A stretch of 25,923 nt of DNA from Chara braunii (GCA_003427395.1 BFEA01000104.1:1551975-1577897); one strand, 5' to 3'; shown: positions 1-9,450, numbered from the stretch's first letter. Notes: generated by a model not told the origin, from the sequence alone. Numbers and translations: made by a program.

Positions 1-1
1 T

Positions 2-665
2 CTACCTCATCAGGAGGCTTTACTGTCAAAATGTGTTACAGTTAGCGTTTCACGGCCGCCACCTTCTTATGCATCATGTGACGATGACCTCAATAATCAT
101 CCTCACATTTCTGCCTGTATTTTACACAGACCCGGGCATTATATGGCACTCATTCGTGCAGCTGCCCAGTGGGAACTGTGGGATGGTGGGACGATGAGTC
201 AGGCTATTTTCAACGTAAATGAATTTTTGCATGCATTGCCGAGTCGGAGTCATACTTTATTCTGGATTATTGACCAACTCTCGTGTGACACCTGTCGGGA
301 CAGAGACGCAGTGGGCCTTGGCTGTGGAATGCATCATCTATGCCATAGCCAATATCAATCCATTGCAACTGCTGCCGGCTGTCCAACATTTCCTCATTGT
401 ACACATCCCTATCACCCTGATATACGTTGTCCCTTTGTGCCCAAGGACGCTATCAGACCTGCATGATGCCGCACTGTGATGAACGTCCTGCTGTTTTTTT
501 TACATGTGGACAGCATGTCCTTTGTCAGGATTGTTTTGATGGGATGGTTCCTGCTAGCTGTCCTGCAGTGAATGCTGTGCTGGCGCAGCTCTCCTTGGGC
601 ATCCTTCTGAACATCCACATCATCCTCACCGTAGCTGTCCTATCTGCCCAGGTGGGGACAGATAA
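2..665 (+). pseudogene. 3' part of a gene with two RING-like zinc clusters, frame-broken
   Basis: A frame is open from the window edge (base 2) to 466 and contains a Cys/His cluster beginning CDTCRDRDAVGLGCGMHHLC and ending near IRCPFV. Reading then continues in the next frame (about 445-565) with a second cluster, HCDERPAVFFTCGQHVLCQDC, and in the third frame (about 570-665) with HPHHPHRSCPICPGGDR and a TAA stop at 663-665. Both clusters have the RING look: C-x2-C, then CGxHxLC, then CP(I/F)(C/V). RING domains usually serve ubiquitin ligases; that role is inferred from family only. The two frame changes mean either decay or short introns that I cannot define; a T8 run (492-499) is a likely indel site. 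The gene continues upstream of the window. The N-terminal 90 residues match nothing I recognise. Confidence 0.4.
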
Positions 666-784
666 AGCCTTCGACACTACCGACACATACGGAGCTAAAG
701 AAAGAAGAAGAAAAAAATGAAAAAAAGTTCAAATTGCTGAAAAAAGGAAAAACGAAAACTAGAAAAAACAAAAAATATGTTGAT

Positions 785-1161
785 CTGTGGGATGTGTTAT
801 TTGCTTTGTGGCATTTGGATTATCTGTAACTGACATGTCGTTAAGACTGACTTTTTTTTCTTAATTCACGAAATTGAGCTTACCAAAAAACAGCATTTTT
901 TAGTGTTTTTTTTGTCCCCATGACGTCGGATGCTCTGAGTCAGATCATCGAGCGTCGTGGCAACTCCCGATGATCTGATCATCGGATGTATGTTAACGGT
1001 ATTTTACGTTGAGGTACATCAGATGGACAAAGTGAGATAACCACTTTCTCACCCAATGAGCAATGAAATTTTGACGAGGTCCACTTTCGTGAATTTAGAA
1101 AAAATGTCAGTTTTAACGAGATGTCAATTCTGTGGGATGTGTCATTTGCTTTGTTTGACTG
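785..1161. repeat. Decayed fold-back element with inverted arms
   Basis: A stretch of about 45 bases at 831-876 returns in inverted orientation at 1080-1124 with a handful of mismatches (shared core: TCGTTAA-ACTGAC-T-run-AATTCACGAAA). A smaller perfect 10-bp inverted repeat, CAGATCATCG/CGATGATCTG, lies inside at 941-950 and 968-977. A 24-base direct repeat (CTGTGGGATGTGT-ATTTGCTTTG) sits at 787-811 and 1131-1155. No coding potential is seen between 720 and 1400. It resembles an old MITE or fold-back insertion; no target-site duplication was found. Confidence 0.4.
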
Positions 1162-1520
1162 ATAGGCTTTCTTTCCCTGTCAGGTTTGTTTTTTTTTTCC
1201 TCCTCCTTTTCTTTACCTCTTTTTTGCCTTTTGGCTGCGTGCGTGCAAGTGGGGGGTCCTTGTGACACACGGGGATGGGGGCAGCCAGCGCTCAACCTGT
1301 AATCCAGGTGGCTGGCCTTGTACGTAAGAGGTGATGAACAGGTGGGGCTTTCCTTCCTTACTTCTTTTCCTTTTCTTGTTTTGTCTTTTTCCGCCTTTGC
1401 CCTCGATTCACAGTGTGACTATATATATATATATACGGTTTACCGGGCAGTTCTATTTGACGATATATATATATATATATATCGTTCTATTTGACGATAT
1501 ATATATATATATATATATAT

Positions 1521-1569
1521 GAGGGTTCAGCCTCCTGATGAGTCGGTGAAACTCCGACGAAACAGTTTG
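1521..1569 (+). ncRNA. Hammerhead ribozyme, type III layout, starting at its cleavage site
   Basis: Stem I is GAGG-GTTCAG-CCTC (1521-1534), core CTGATGA is 1535-1541, stem II GTCGG-TGAAACT-CCGAC is 1542-1558, core GAA is 1559-1561, and the 3' strand of stem III, ACAGTTTG, is 1562-1569. All invariant catalytic-core bases are present. The 5' strand of stem III is absent: (TA)n joins directly to the first base of stem I, the base just 3' of the expected scissile bond. This copy therefore cannot cut itself in cis but looks like a DNA copy of a cleaved RNA. Confidence 0.8.
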
Positions 1570-1786
1570 TCACAGCCCCTCGTTTGTTGTCCTCTTCTCC
1601 CTCTCTGCCTACGGTTTACCGGGCAGTTCTATTTGACAATATATATATATATATGTCACAAACAGAACTGCCCGGTAAACCGTAGGCAGAGAGAGAGAAG
1701 AGGACAACAAACGAGGGGCTGTGAATATATATATCTTCTCCCTCTCTGCCTACCGTTTACCGGACAGCTCTGTTTGACTATATATC

Positions 1787-1792
<6 letters not shown>

Positions 1793-1843
<51 letters not shown>
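1793..1843. repeat. (GA)n microsatellite
   Basis: About 25 GA repeats. They fall where the reverse-oriented hammerhead unit has its short CT-rich tract (GAGAGAGAAGAGG in other copies), so this is probably an expansion of that internal tract within the copy that continues to 1883. Confidence 0.85.
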
Positions 1844-1847
<4 letters not shown>

Positions 1848-1933
1848 CAACAAACGAGGAGCTGTGACAAACTGTGTCGTGAGAATTTATATAGGTGGAT
1901 TATCACTTACAGGTAATCAGTGAGGGGATTCCG

Positions 1934-1995
1934 CAGACCGTTGAGGGTTCAGCCTCCTGATGAGTAGACAGGTGAAACTCCAAGGAAACAGTTTG
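1934..1995 (+). ncRNA. Degenerate type III hammerhead copy
   Basis: Same family as the copy at 2389-2445. Stem III 5' strand CAGACCGT (1934-1941), cleavage base T1942, stem I GAGG-GTTCAG-CCTC (1943-1956) and CTGATGA (1957-1963) are all present, as are GAAA (1985-1988) and ACAGTTTG. Stem II is damaged: 1964-1984 carries extra bases and pairs only around GG-TGAAACT-CC. One stem III pair is also lost (C1939 opposite A). Probably inactive. Confidence 0.6.
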
Positions 1996-2388
1996 TCACA
2001 GCCCCTCGTTTGTGTCCTGTTCTCCCTCCCTCTCTGCCTACGGTTTACCGGGCAGCTCTCTGTTTGACGATATATATATCAATATATGTATAAATATGAA
2101 AAATATGTATATATTTCATATTTATATTTATCATTATATTACTCATTTATTACGTACATATATAGATGTATGTTTGACGATATATGTATTTATATATAAT
2201 AAATACTGAATACATAACATTACATATATCGTATGTTTGAAAGTTTACCCGGCAGCTCTGTTTGCCTATATATGGTAAAGATGCATATATTTATTAAATA
2301 TATATATATATATATATCGTCACAAACATAACTGCCCGGTAAACCGTAGGCAGAGAGAGAGAAGAGGACAACAAAGGAGGGGCTGTGA

Positions 2389-2445
2389 CAAACTGTTTCG
2401 TCGGAGTTTCACCGACTCATCAGGAGCTGAACCCTCAACAGTCTG
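2389..2445 (-). ncRNA. Complete type III hammerhead ribozyme
   Basis: Read on the minus strand: stem III 5' strand CAGACTGT (2445-2438), cleavage base U at 2437 (triplet GUU), stem I GAG-GGTTCAG-CTC (2436-2424; one base shorter than sister copies), CTGATGA (2423-2417), stem II GTCGG-loop-CCGAC (2416-2400), GAA (2399-2397), stem III 3' strand ACAGTTTG (2396-2389). Stem III pairs over 8 bp with one G-U wobble. Every core residue fits the hammerhead consensus. The open helix is III, as in plant retrozymes and viroid-like RNAs. Cleavage would leave a 5' end beginning GAGGG. Confidence 0.85.
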
Positions 2446-2746
2446 CAGAATCCCCTCACTGATTACACTGTAAATGATAATCTACCTTAACCAAAATCAA
2501 AGTAGACTATATATATAAATAATGAATTTATACATATGTACATACATGTCGATTGTATATACATAACGAATATAATTTTATGTATATATTTTTATCGAAG
2601 CAATTATGTATTACTATTTTTTTTTATATATAATAATCATATCTGGTTGATGATAAATATATATATATATATATCGTCAAACAGAGCTGCCCGGTAAACC
2701 GTAGGCAGAGAGGGAGGGAGAAGAGGACACAAACGAGGGGCTGTGA

Positions 2747-2786
2747 CAAACTGTTTCGTCGGAGTTTCACCGACTCATCAGGAGGC
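2747..2786 (-). ncRNA. Hammerhead copy truncated in stem I
   Basis: The minus strand carries CCTC-CTGATGA, an intact 5-bp stem II, GAA and ACAGTTTG, identical to the sister copies. The GAGG half of stem I and the 5' half of stem III are missing and replaced by a TA-rich stretch (2788 onward). It cannot self-cleave in cis. Confidence 0.65.
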
Positions 2787-2991
2787 TATCATCATATATA
2801 TAAATATAAAATATATATACGCCCGTACCGCCGTGTGGCCGTTTCCTGTTCGAGCCTGCCAGGGCCCGGTGGGGGGTTGCAGGGGGAAGGGGGTGGCTCA
2901 CTCGGGGGCTGGCGGTGGTCGCGAGGACCCCCATGTATTTTTTTTATTTTATTTTTTTACGTGAAAATTTAAAAATGGAAAAAAGACGAAT

Positions 2992-3275
2992 AACTGATTG
3001 ATTGATTGGTTGGTTGATTCAATCAATCAATCAATTAATCAGCGGCGGGAGCGGGGGAGCCAGCGAGAGCGGGGAGGCAGCTGGAGCCAGTGAGGCAGTG
3101 GAAGCAGGGGAGGCAGGGGGAGCGGGGCAGGCAGGGGGAGCTGGAGCGGGAGCGGGCGCAGGAGAGGTAACGGGAGCGGGGGACACAGCGGGAGTGGGAG
3201 CGGGGGAGGCAGCGTGGAAGCCAGCGGAGGAGGCAGCGTGGAAGGCAGCGTGGGAGGCAGCGGGAGCGGGCAGAG
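2992..3275. repeat. ATTG/CAAT palindrome followed by G-rich minisatellite
   Basis: (GATT)n running into (CAAT)n at about 2993-3035 makes a snap-back palindrome. From 3040 to 3275 variants of a 6-12 base unit such as GCGGGAGCGG and GGAGGCAGCG repeat. Long frames here on both strands (Gly/Ala-rich forward, Pro/Ser-rich reverse) are artefacts of the repeat. Confidence 0.8.
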
Positions 3276-3309
3276 TGTGTGTGTGTGTGAGTGTGTGTCC
3301 GTGCGCATG

Positions 3310-3362
<53 letters not shown>

Positions 3363-3394
3363 AAGGGGGGGAGGCGACCCCCTGCCCCCAATCT

Positions 3395-3431
<37 letters not shown>

Positions 3432-3460
3432 CCAACCAATCAATCAATCAATCAATCATT
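3276..3460. repeat. Compound microsatellite (TG)n - GC-rich linker - (CAAT)n
   Basis: (TG)n to 3360, a G/C-rich linker containing GGGGAGGCGACCCCC, then (CAAT)n from about 3393 to 3458, followed by a T-rich run. The same cassette, inverted, appears twice at 9.4-9.7 kb. Not coding. Confidence 0.85.
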
Positions 3461-3497
3461 CTTTCTTTTTTTAAACACAACCCAAAAAAAACAATCT

Positions 3498-3755
3498 TTT
3501 TTTTTTTTTTGAGATGGGGGGGAACCCCCAACACCCGCACCCCCCGCAGCCTCTCATTCCCCCGACAGTCCCAGCCGACGGCCATGTATGGAGGGGCCAA
3601 AGTCCATACGACGGGGGCGTACTGTAGGTCGTAGGGAAGTCTGTACGGCCCGTCCCCGGACATGGGGACTAGGCTGCCCTAGTGTGCCTGTTCCAGCCCT
3701 TGGCCTACCAGGGGGGTCCAGCGCTCTAACCAGCAGCGCTGCGGCCAGCAAGAAC
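3498..3755 (-). mobile_element. Possible tRNA-derived SINE
   Basis: On the minus strand the segment starts with TGGCCGCAGC-GCTGCTGGTTAGAGCGCTGGAC, close to a tRNA A-box region (TGGCNNAG-GGTTAGAGC). About 40 bases later comes GGCTGGAACAGG, a poor B-box match. It ends about 260 bases later in A14 (T-run 3498-3511 on plus). A pol III promoter head and poly-A tail fit a SINE. No target-site duplication was found, and a chance tRNA-like match is possible. Confidence 0.4.
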
Positions 3756-3759
3756 ACGA

Positions 3760-4380
3760 CCAGAATGTCCTGGCTGGGCAGGGCACTTTCCTATATGGAA
3801 AATGAAGCCTTCTTGCTTGGGCCTGGCATGCGTGTCCCCAGCGGCTTCAGGTTGGGCCAAAGTTTCTTCGTCCAGGCCCAATTCAGACAGTTGTCTGGGC
3901 CGCGGCAGTTAAGCTGCCCAACTGTGGTATAGGCCTATACTCTGTTGACACCACAACTGGGTACAGGCCTGAGCCCCGAGACCACGACCACACAGCTCTG
4001 ATATTGGCCAATATCACACAACTGTGGCATAGGCCTAATAGTTTACTGTTGACGAAGCAACCAGAAAACTACAGCAGCTTCCAGAAGAGCTTCATTGTCT
4101 GCGCCCAGTGCACGAAAACAAAAAATATATGTGAAAATGAGATCACAGAATGTCAGATAAGCCTAATACCAAATAACATGAGTGCTATAACAAACAAAAT
4201 AACCAAGCATCTCATAAGTCTCGTCACAAAAAAAAACTAACTGCCAATGTACTCCGGCTGTTTCCAATGTAAACAGGTTGCGTCAATCTTTCTACATACT
4301 ACGTAATGACTAGTACCAATAAACCTAAAGAAAACCGAGTGAACTTAAGACATACACAGAACAAAGTAAGGCTCATGTCC
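3760..4380. other. No gene recognised; one short direct repeat
   Basis: CAACTGTGG-ATAGGCCTA occurs at about 3918-3937 and again at about 4018-4037, each followed within 20 bases by CTGTTGAC. The rest shows no domain, RNA gene or terminal repeat I can support; open frames are short. Confidence 0.4.
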
Positions 4381-4743
4381 CTATAACTGGCTGACACCAC
4401 ACCCACCACCGTGACCCGTCGATCGAGGACCATACATGGCCGATCGTGTCGATAAAGCCACTCTCCTCTCTGTCTCCCTCTGCCTGGCTACGTCAATAGG
4501 CTCCTCCTCGATGTTTGCGTCGACGTCTGGTGAAGCCTCCTCAGCCTTCACCAATGCATAAGCCTCCTCCAACGTTGCAAGAGTTAAACTAGAGAGTGAT
4601 GAAGTCATGATTCCTATTTTTTTAGCGATAGACGCAAGCGTGAGATTAACGAGAGAAGGTAGAGAGGAAGTGTCTTCGAGCTGCATACTTGGATCGCGAT
4701 ATGGGGAACTTAGCCACGCTCCACGCACCGATCTCGGTTGCAT
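4381..4743 (-). CDS. Uncertain 120-residue open frame
   Basis: The first ATG is at 4743 and the frame runs to a stop at 4381. The middle is Leu/Ser-rich with regularly spaced leucines (LPSLVNLTLASI, SLSSLTLATLEEAY), then an acidic stretch (EEASPDVDANIEEEPIDV) and a Gly-rich tail. No domain is recognised. It is less repetitive than the other frames nearby and could be an exon or chance; no splice sites were established. Confidence 0.2.
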   Translation of the reverse strand: MQPRSVRGAWLSSPYRDPSMQLEDTSSLPSLVNLTLASIAKKIGIMTSSLSSLTLATLEEAYALVKAEEASPDVDANIEEEPIDVARQRETERRVALSTRSAMYGPRSTGHGGGCGVSQL

Positions 4744-5641
4744 CGTATTGGCCAATGAGAGGGTAGAGAAGTAGGAAGATGCATAAGCGTAAAAAAAAAT
4801 AAGAGTCTAAGTGGAGGAAAAGTAGTTGCACTAGAAGATAAAAACGGGAAGAAAGGCATGTGACAGTCAGAAACAAAATTGAGGCACAAGGAAAGAGAGC
4901 GCAAAAAACTGCAAGCGCAAGAGAGAAACAAAGTTCAGTTATACCTTACACCCATACTGCAATGAGCGAGTCTAAAATCCAAGGCTAATTAAAATCCTCG
5001 TTCCGAGGAAAATTCTATAATCAAGTTATACGCGCGAGTTATGGCGTGACCATCAAGAATTAAAAATTCAGATGCCATTTCAGGCGAACTGTCGTTCCAA
5101 CATTCTCCACCAAGCTATGCAAAATTCTGAATTAGAAAGACAAAAAAAACGTGTCATTTTTCATTCGTGGTCACTAATTCTCGCTCAGAAAAATGGAACA
5201 GACGATACAGTGAAGCAGTGAAAATGTCAACTTGGATCTGCCATGCTGGATACGAAGATCTATGAACCCCTTTGAAACCAAGAAATGCTTGACAAAGAGG
5301 ACGTCAACGACTCAACGTTCTACAAAATTCCGACCTTTCAAAGTATGCACAACATTTCATAATTTCTTTCAATCTTCCACTTTGGTTTGTGGAACCAAAG
5401 CTCGTGCTCAAGAAATCCGTGAGGTTTTATGAGTTGACCACAAAGGTCTTATATCATCACCATACCCCTGTTTTTAACATCCTATCAGATATGAAGCTCC
5501 ACTGAGAGTAAAATGTCTTTTTTGAAAAACAATTATTAGGCAATTGGACCAAACACTCCAGGACCTTTATATTTTGCAACATTAACTGAAAATTACTTAA
5601 TGCTAAGAAGGCGAGACTCTTATAGTTGACAATTCATTTAA

Positions 5642-6043
5642 TAGTGCGAACTGTTGTTGTCTACCAAAATCCAGTATATGGATCCTACTTACTTAGTTTG
5701 TGAACCGGGAGTAGAGAATCTCACTCATCTCTGGTTCATCTCGCCTTTGGAGCGAGGATTCTAGTGGGATTGGCCGAACCTATGTCAAGGTCCTTCTCCC
5801 TTTGTTACATATGATCATATCATGGGAGATGTTTTGCTGGGGGAAAACATTCAAATAAATTCAGGTATTATTTTAAATGTATATGAAATGGTGCGGGTGA
5901 CCATTTTTTCAGCCTTTTGGAATATCAGACATCGGTGCATTAGGCAGGGGAAAACCTCAACACTCAGTCATCTACAACGATTGATTATTCTCAGCATTCG
6001 CCGTTCGGCAGAGTCTACAGACAAATTTCCTATATTGGCGTGA
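5642..6043 (+). pseudogene. LINE ORF2 C-terminal fragment (zf-RVT region)
   Basis: One frame reads through CELLLSTKIQYMDP, VCEPGVENLTHLWFISPLERGF, a TAG stop at 5762-5764, then WDWPNLCQGPSP and onward to IRRSAESTDKF and a stop at 6041-6043. The signature of a Cys cluster followed by E-N-x-T-H-L-(W/F)-x3-P-L and a Trp-rich segment is the zinc-binding domain at the C-terminus of plant L1-type reverse transcriptases. Sequence upstream (5200-5640) may be more of the same ORF in shifted frames (VRFYELTTKVLYHHH), but I cannot prove it. It is a dead fragment, separate from the antisense L1s at 11 and 20-25 kb. Confidence 0.5.
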
Positions 6044-6357
6044 GACATTATAGTTCTCAATTAGTTCTCATTTCTTATTTTTCATGTTCGGGATACTTTA
6101 TTATCTAGTTTATTACATTCAAAATTTTAGTTTCGGTTTTTCCTAGATGACGTAACGGGGCAGGACATTCAAAACATGGCTAATTAGGGTTGGGTACTTT
6201 AAGTAGTTTCCCGCTGCTTGATTAGTTACCTTGTGATTCTACGTTTTCATTGACCTTCACTTTGTTATTTCATGCTTGTCGGGGATAAGCAACTAGACTG
6301 GAGCCCTCCGAGAATACAATGAGGGTGTTCCCTCACTTGTCATAATTTGGACTATCA

Positions 6358-6358
<1 letters not shown>

Positions 6359-6407
<49 letters not shown>

Positions 6408-6409
6408 TT
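6359..6409. repeat. (TTA)n microsatellite
   Basis: About 16 perfect TTA repeats. The Tyr-rich and Ile-rich open frames across it are artefacts. Confidence 0.9.
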
Positions 6410-7847
6410 GAAGTAACGGCAGACGCGACATGTTTTGAAACCCTGAAGGCAAAGAAAACTCACGCCGACAACCAAACCATGCACCAACTCGAAATGAACA
6501 ATTTCGGTCCAAAAGTATTCATTGGGCATTTTCTTTCTTTTTTGTTTCCCCCTCTGACACCATGGCCGACCCCTGTAAATATGACACCCGGTTTGGCACC
6601 ACAACTGTCAGTACTTCCATTGCCTTTGGCAAAGTGTGTTTTTTTTGCCCAATGCTATTCAATACTCAACGGTGACATGAACGTACTTACCCCTATTATT
6701 TTTTTAAACTCTGATCTATTCGTGTGGAGCAGCATGTGCGCGGAAGCGGGCCCTATGTACTTTATGAAATTTGTACATCATAAAGGAACATTTAGAATTC
6801 TTCCCCTGGTTGCATTGATTACCCTAGATACTAGGGGATTCACTGAGCAGGGTGCTTTCTAATAACTTTAAGAACAGTTGGAAGTGAACAGAAAGTGAAG
6901 AAGAGGTCCCGACCAGAGATGGAAGCGCGTGATAAGCCAAGATCCGTACTTCGCGGCTTCTCGAACCCTTCGACGTAAGACCTGAAGTAAGCCCCGAAGC
7001 ATGGATCTTAGCTCATCAGGGAAAGCAGGGTCCATTTTTCAAATTTTGGGATTAAATGGATGCATCTTTAGGAATCACCCATATCCTCATTCAAGTCAGT
7101 CCCCTGCACGGACGATTAGCGACCGCGCAGGGGAGTTCAAAAAGCAGTTATGAATTTCAGTTGTCGCAACTTGTCGATATTCAATTTTTTTCCGTACTGA
7201 AGAGCGCGTGGCCATTTTTAAATTCTTGCATGCCACGTAAACTCGCTTTCTGCTCTGCATGCGCACACCACCTTCCCTTCTTGCTAAGCTCTCTTCCCTG
7301 CATGTCCCTTCGTCTTCCCCCAACTCTGCGTCCTCCCCTTACATTTCGGCGTCATTGATTGGTTGTTAATTGGGATGGTGGGATCAAAACTGCGAAAGCG
7401 AACCTACTGGCACAGCTTGAGCGACCGCTCCAGTGAACAAAACTTTCAATCACCCTGCCTCCCTTCACCCTTCTAGAACCTTCTTGTTTCCTCTATCCTG
7501 CTTATCTACACCCCTTGCTGCCTGCATCACATGCTGGTGCTCCACCGCCTTCCGGGTTATAGAGTTACGCAGTCCCCTCTTCTCAATCTCTTTGATCTCG
7601 ACTGCAATGTTGCGCAAGCTCTGCGCGAAGACCACGACGCGAAACAGACTAGGCATGACCAAGGAATGGGCGCAATGACGACGTGGGGTGAGACAAGTGA
7701 TAGACTTGGGGTAAGATAGTCAGAGGGACTGAGCGGTGGTGGAGACAGGGACGGGGACGTGGCCAGCGGCATGGCCTTGTGGCTATGGTTGGTCCACATT
7801 CGGATCGGGTTGGTGGCTGAGCACGAGGAGTGCCAGTCTTGATGAGA

Positions 7848-7848
<1 letters not shown>
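6410..7848. other. No gene recognised
   Basis: About 1.4 kb of ordinary-composition sequence with frames up to about 150 residues and no recognisable domain. 6819-6841 contains a short inverted motif (ACCCTAGATACTAGGGGAT). I see no terminal repeats, tRNA or ribozyme core. Confidence 0.4.
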
Positions 7849-7880
<32 letters not shown>

Positions 7881-8012
7881 AAAGAAACAGCCCGAGCGGC
7901 TACTAGGGGTGCTGATATGATCAGACACCACTAGTAGTGTCGGGAAGGCTCCGTCTATTGGTGGGGAGCAACACCTGCTGGAAATCGGGTCCAGCGTCCC
8001 TGTAAAGTACAT
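7849..8012 (-). mobile_element. Possible short retroelement with poly-A tail
   Basis: A T31 run (7849-7879 on plus) is an A-tail when read on the minus strand, preceded by about 130 bases that include GCTGGACCCGATTTCCAGCA. That arrangement suits a SINE or retropseudogene on the minus strand. No A/B boxes or target-site duplication are clear. Confidence 0.3.
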
Positions 8013-8430
8013 TTAAAATACAATTACACAGTTTGATGTGCATCGTGTCAGATACAAGANGAATAAGGTCGTGAAAGGTTAGCAAGCCTGTAGTCTGTAC
8101 TAACTATCGATTGTGATGTAGTTTACAGTGAGAACCGTGTCATCTATGAAAACAATCCAATTGTGGCAGGTTTAGTATACCTGTGGAGGAGGCGGGCTGA
8201 AACCGGTCCAACATCCTGTCAATCCTTTTGGATCACTGTGCAATTACACTGAACTCTGTGCTATGTGCCTATCATGACTGTGGATGTACCTCCAGGACAG
8301 GCACTTGTCCTGAGGAGAATGCTTCTTTATAGTATTGTGTTCTACCTTATATCCTACCATCTATTTGTGGACGGCATCATCTGCTGGAAGCCGAGTCCAA
8401 CTCCCATGTACAATCTAATGAAGCATGTCT
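7970..8430. repeat. Degenerate ~200-bp repeated segment
   Basis: Related blocks start near 7970 (TGCTGGAAATCGGGTCCAGC, then ACAATTACACAGTTTGATGTGC), near 8193 (GCGGGCTGAAACCGGTCCAAC, then GCAATTACACTGAACTCTGTGC) and near 8380 (TGCTGGAAGCCGAGTCCAAC, then ACAATCTAATG). Spacing is about 220 and 185 bases. The segment contains one ambiguous base (8060). No coding function is seen; 8430-8800 has nothing recognised. Confidence 0.4.
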
Positions 8431-8815
8431 CACATCCTCACCTGAGTGTTTTGTCATTACCTAAGCACTGCAGTCAATCATCATCTATCCCCGGGGCTCC
8501 GATCTCCCATGGAGCTGCTTATGTTACCCCTCCCGTCCGGGCCCCAACTTCCTTATTTTGACCCAATGCGATTCCGCAGACCCCTACGTATGGATTTATT
8601 TGAACTTAAACAACAGTGTGCAATCTGTAGGTTTATGAGTTAGTTCTATATTTGTAAGTAAACTCGACGCTCTGTGACCGTGTTAACCTCTAGCAACCCC
8701 CCAAATATCCTAAAGATTCCTAGAGCACCGCCTCAGGCTTTCTGCAACAAGGCTACAGTTGTCCTTCATTGATGGCTGTTGAAGTCCCTGACCGGCTGCT
8801 GGGAGCGGGGAGGAG

Positions 8816-8820
8816 GGGGT

Positions 8821-8875
<55 letters not shown>

Positions 8876-8876
8876 G
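8816..8876. repeat. Poly-G run and G-rich tract
   Basis: A nearly pure run of more than 50 G followed to about 8935 by GA-interrupted G tracts. It directly precedes the assembly gap, so its true length is uncertain; quadruplex-forming sequence commonly stops sequencing. Confidence 0.85.
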
Positions 8877-8956
8877 GGAGAGGGGGGGAGGGGGGGAGAG
8901 GGGGGGAGAGAGGGGGAGAGGGGGGGGGGGAGAGGATGGTGAAATTGGTCGGGCGA

Positions 8957-9378
8957 NNNNNNNNNNNNNNNNNNNNNNNNNNNNNNNNNNNNNNNNNNNN
9001 NNNNNNNNNNNNNNNNNNNNNNNNNNNNNNNNNNNNNNNNNNNNNNNNNNNNNNNNNNNNNNNNNNNNNNNNNNNNNNNNNNNNNNNNNNNNNNNNNNNN
9101 NNNNNNNNNNNNNNNNNNNNNNNNNNNNNNNNNNNNNNNNNNNNNNNNNNNNNNNNNNNNNNNNNNNNNNNNNNNNNNNNNNNNNNNNNNNNNNNNNNNN
9201 NNNNNNNNNNNNNNNNNNNNNNNNNNNNNNNNNNNNNNNNNNNNNNNNNNNNNNNNNNNNNNNNNNNNNNNNNNNNNNNNNNNNNNNNNNNNNNNNNNNN
9301 NNNNNNNNNNNNNNNNNNNNNNNNNNNNNNNNNNNNNNNNNNNNNNNNNNNNNNNNNNNNNNNNNNNNNNNNNNNNNN
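8957..9378. other. Assembly gap (422 Ns)
   Basis: Unsequenced bases. Open frames that span it are meaningless. Confidence 0.99.
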
Positions 9379-9412
9379 ATTCATTTGATTTTGCTTTTTT
9401 TTTTTTTTTTTC

Positions 9413-9450
<38 letters not shown>

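Larger units (their letters stand above)
1420..2810. mobile_element. Cluster of short hammerhead-ribozyme elements nested in (TA)n
   Basis: About nine copies or pieces of one unit occur on both strands. The unit reads: hammerhead ribozyme, ACAGCCCCTCGTTTGT, a CT-rich tract, TGCCTACGGTTTACCGGGCA, then CTNTNTTTGACGATATAT. Forward copies: 1434-1462 (end only), 1484-1499 (end only), 1521-1640, 1734-1778, 1888-2070, 2247-2265. Reverse copies: 1655-1724, 1843-1883, 2318-2500, 2674-2787. Two copies (1888-2070, 2318-2500) also share about 50 bases 5' of the ribozyme, starting near GGTRGATTATCAYTTACAG. Every copy abuts TA-rich microsatellite. There is no ORF, so the family must be non-autonomous. Small size plus a type III hammerhead recalls plant retrozymes; the microsatellite preference and the mixed tandem/inverted layout recall Penelope-like insertions. 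Confidence 0.75.

Noticed and set aside
7-20. 14-base match (minus strand AGCCTCCTGATGAG) to the hammerhead family at the window edge
   Set aside because: No stem II or GAAA follows, and the stretch lies in the RING-like open frame. Too short to call a copy.
1656-1923. Arg/Glu- and Ser/Leu-repeat frames
   Set aside because: Produced by the (GA)n tract and the hammerhead repeat copies.
3002-3634. 210-residue Gly/Ala-rich frame and Pro/His-rich frames on the other strand
   Set aside because: They are translations of minisatellite and microsatellite DNA.
8174-8205. GAAACCGGTCC near CTGTGGA, a hammerhead-like pattern
   Set aside because: The core needs CTGANGA and has CTGTGGA; stem II and stem I do not pair. 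It is part of the degenerate 200-bp repeat.
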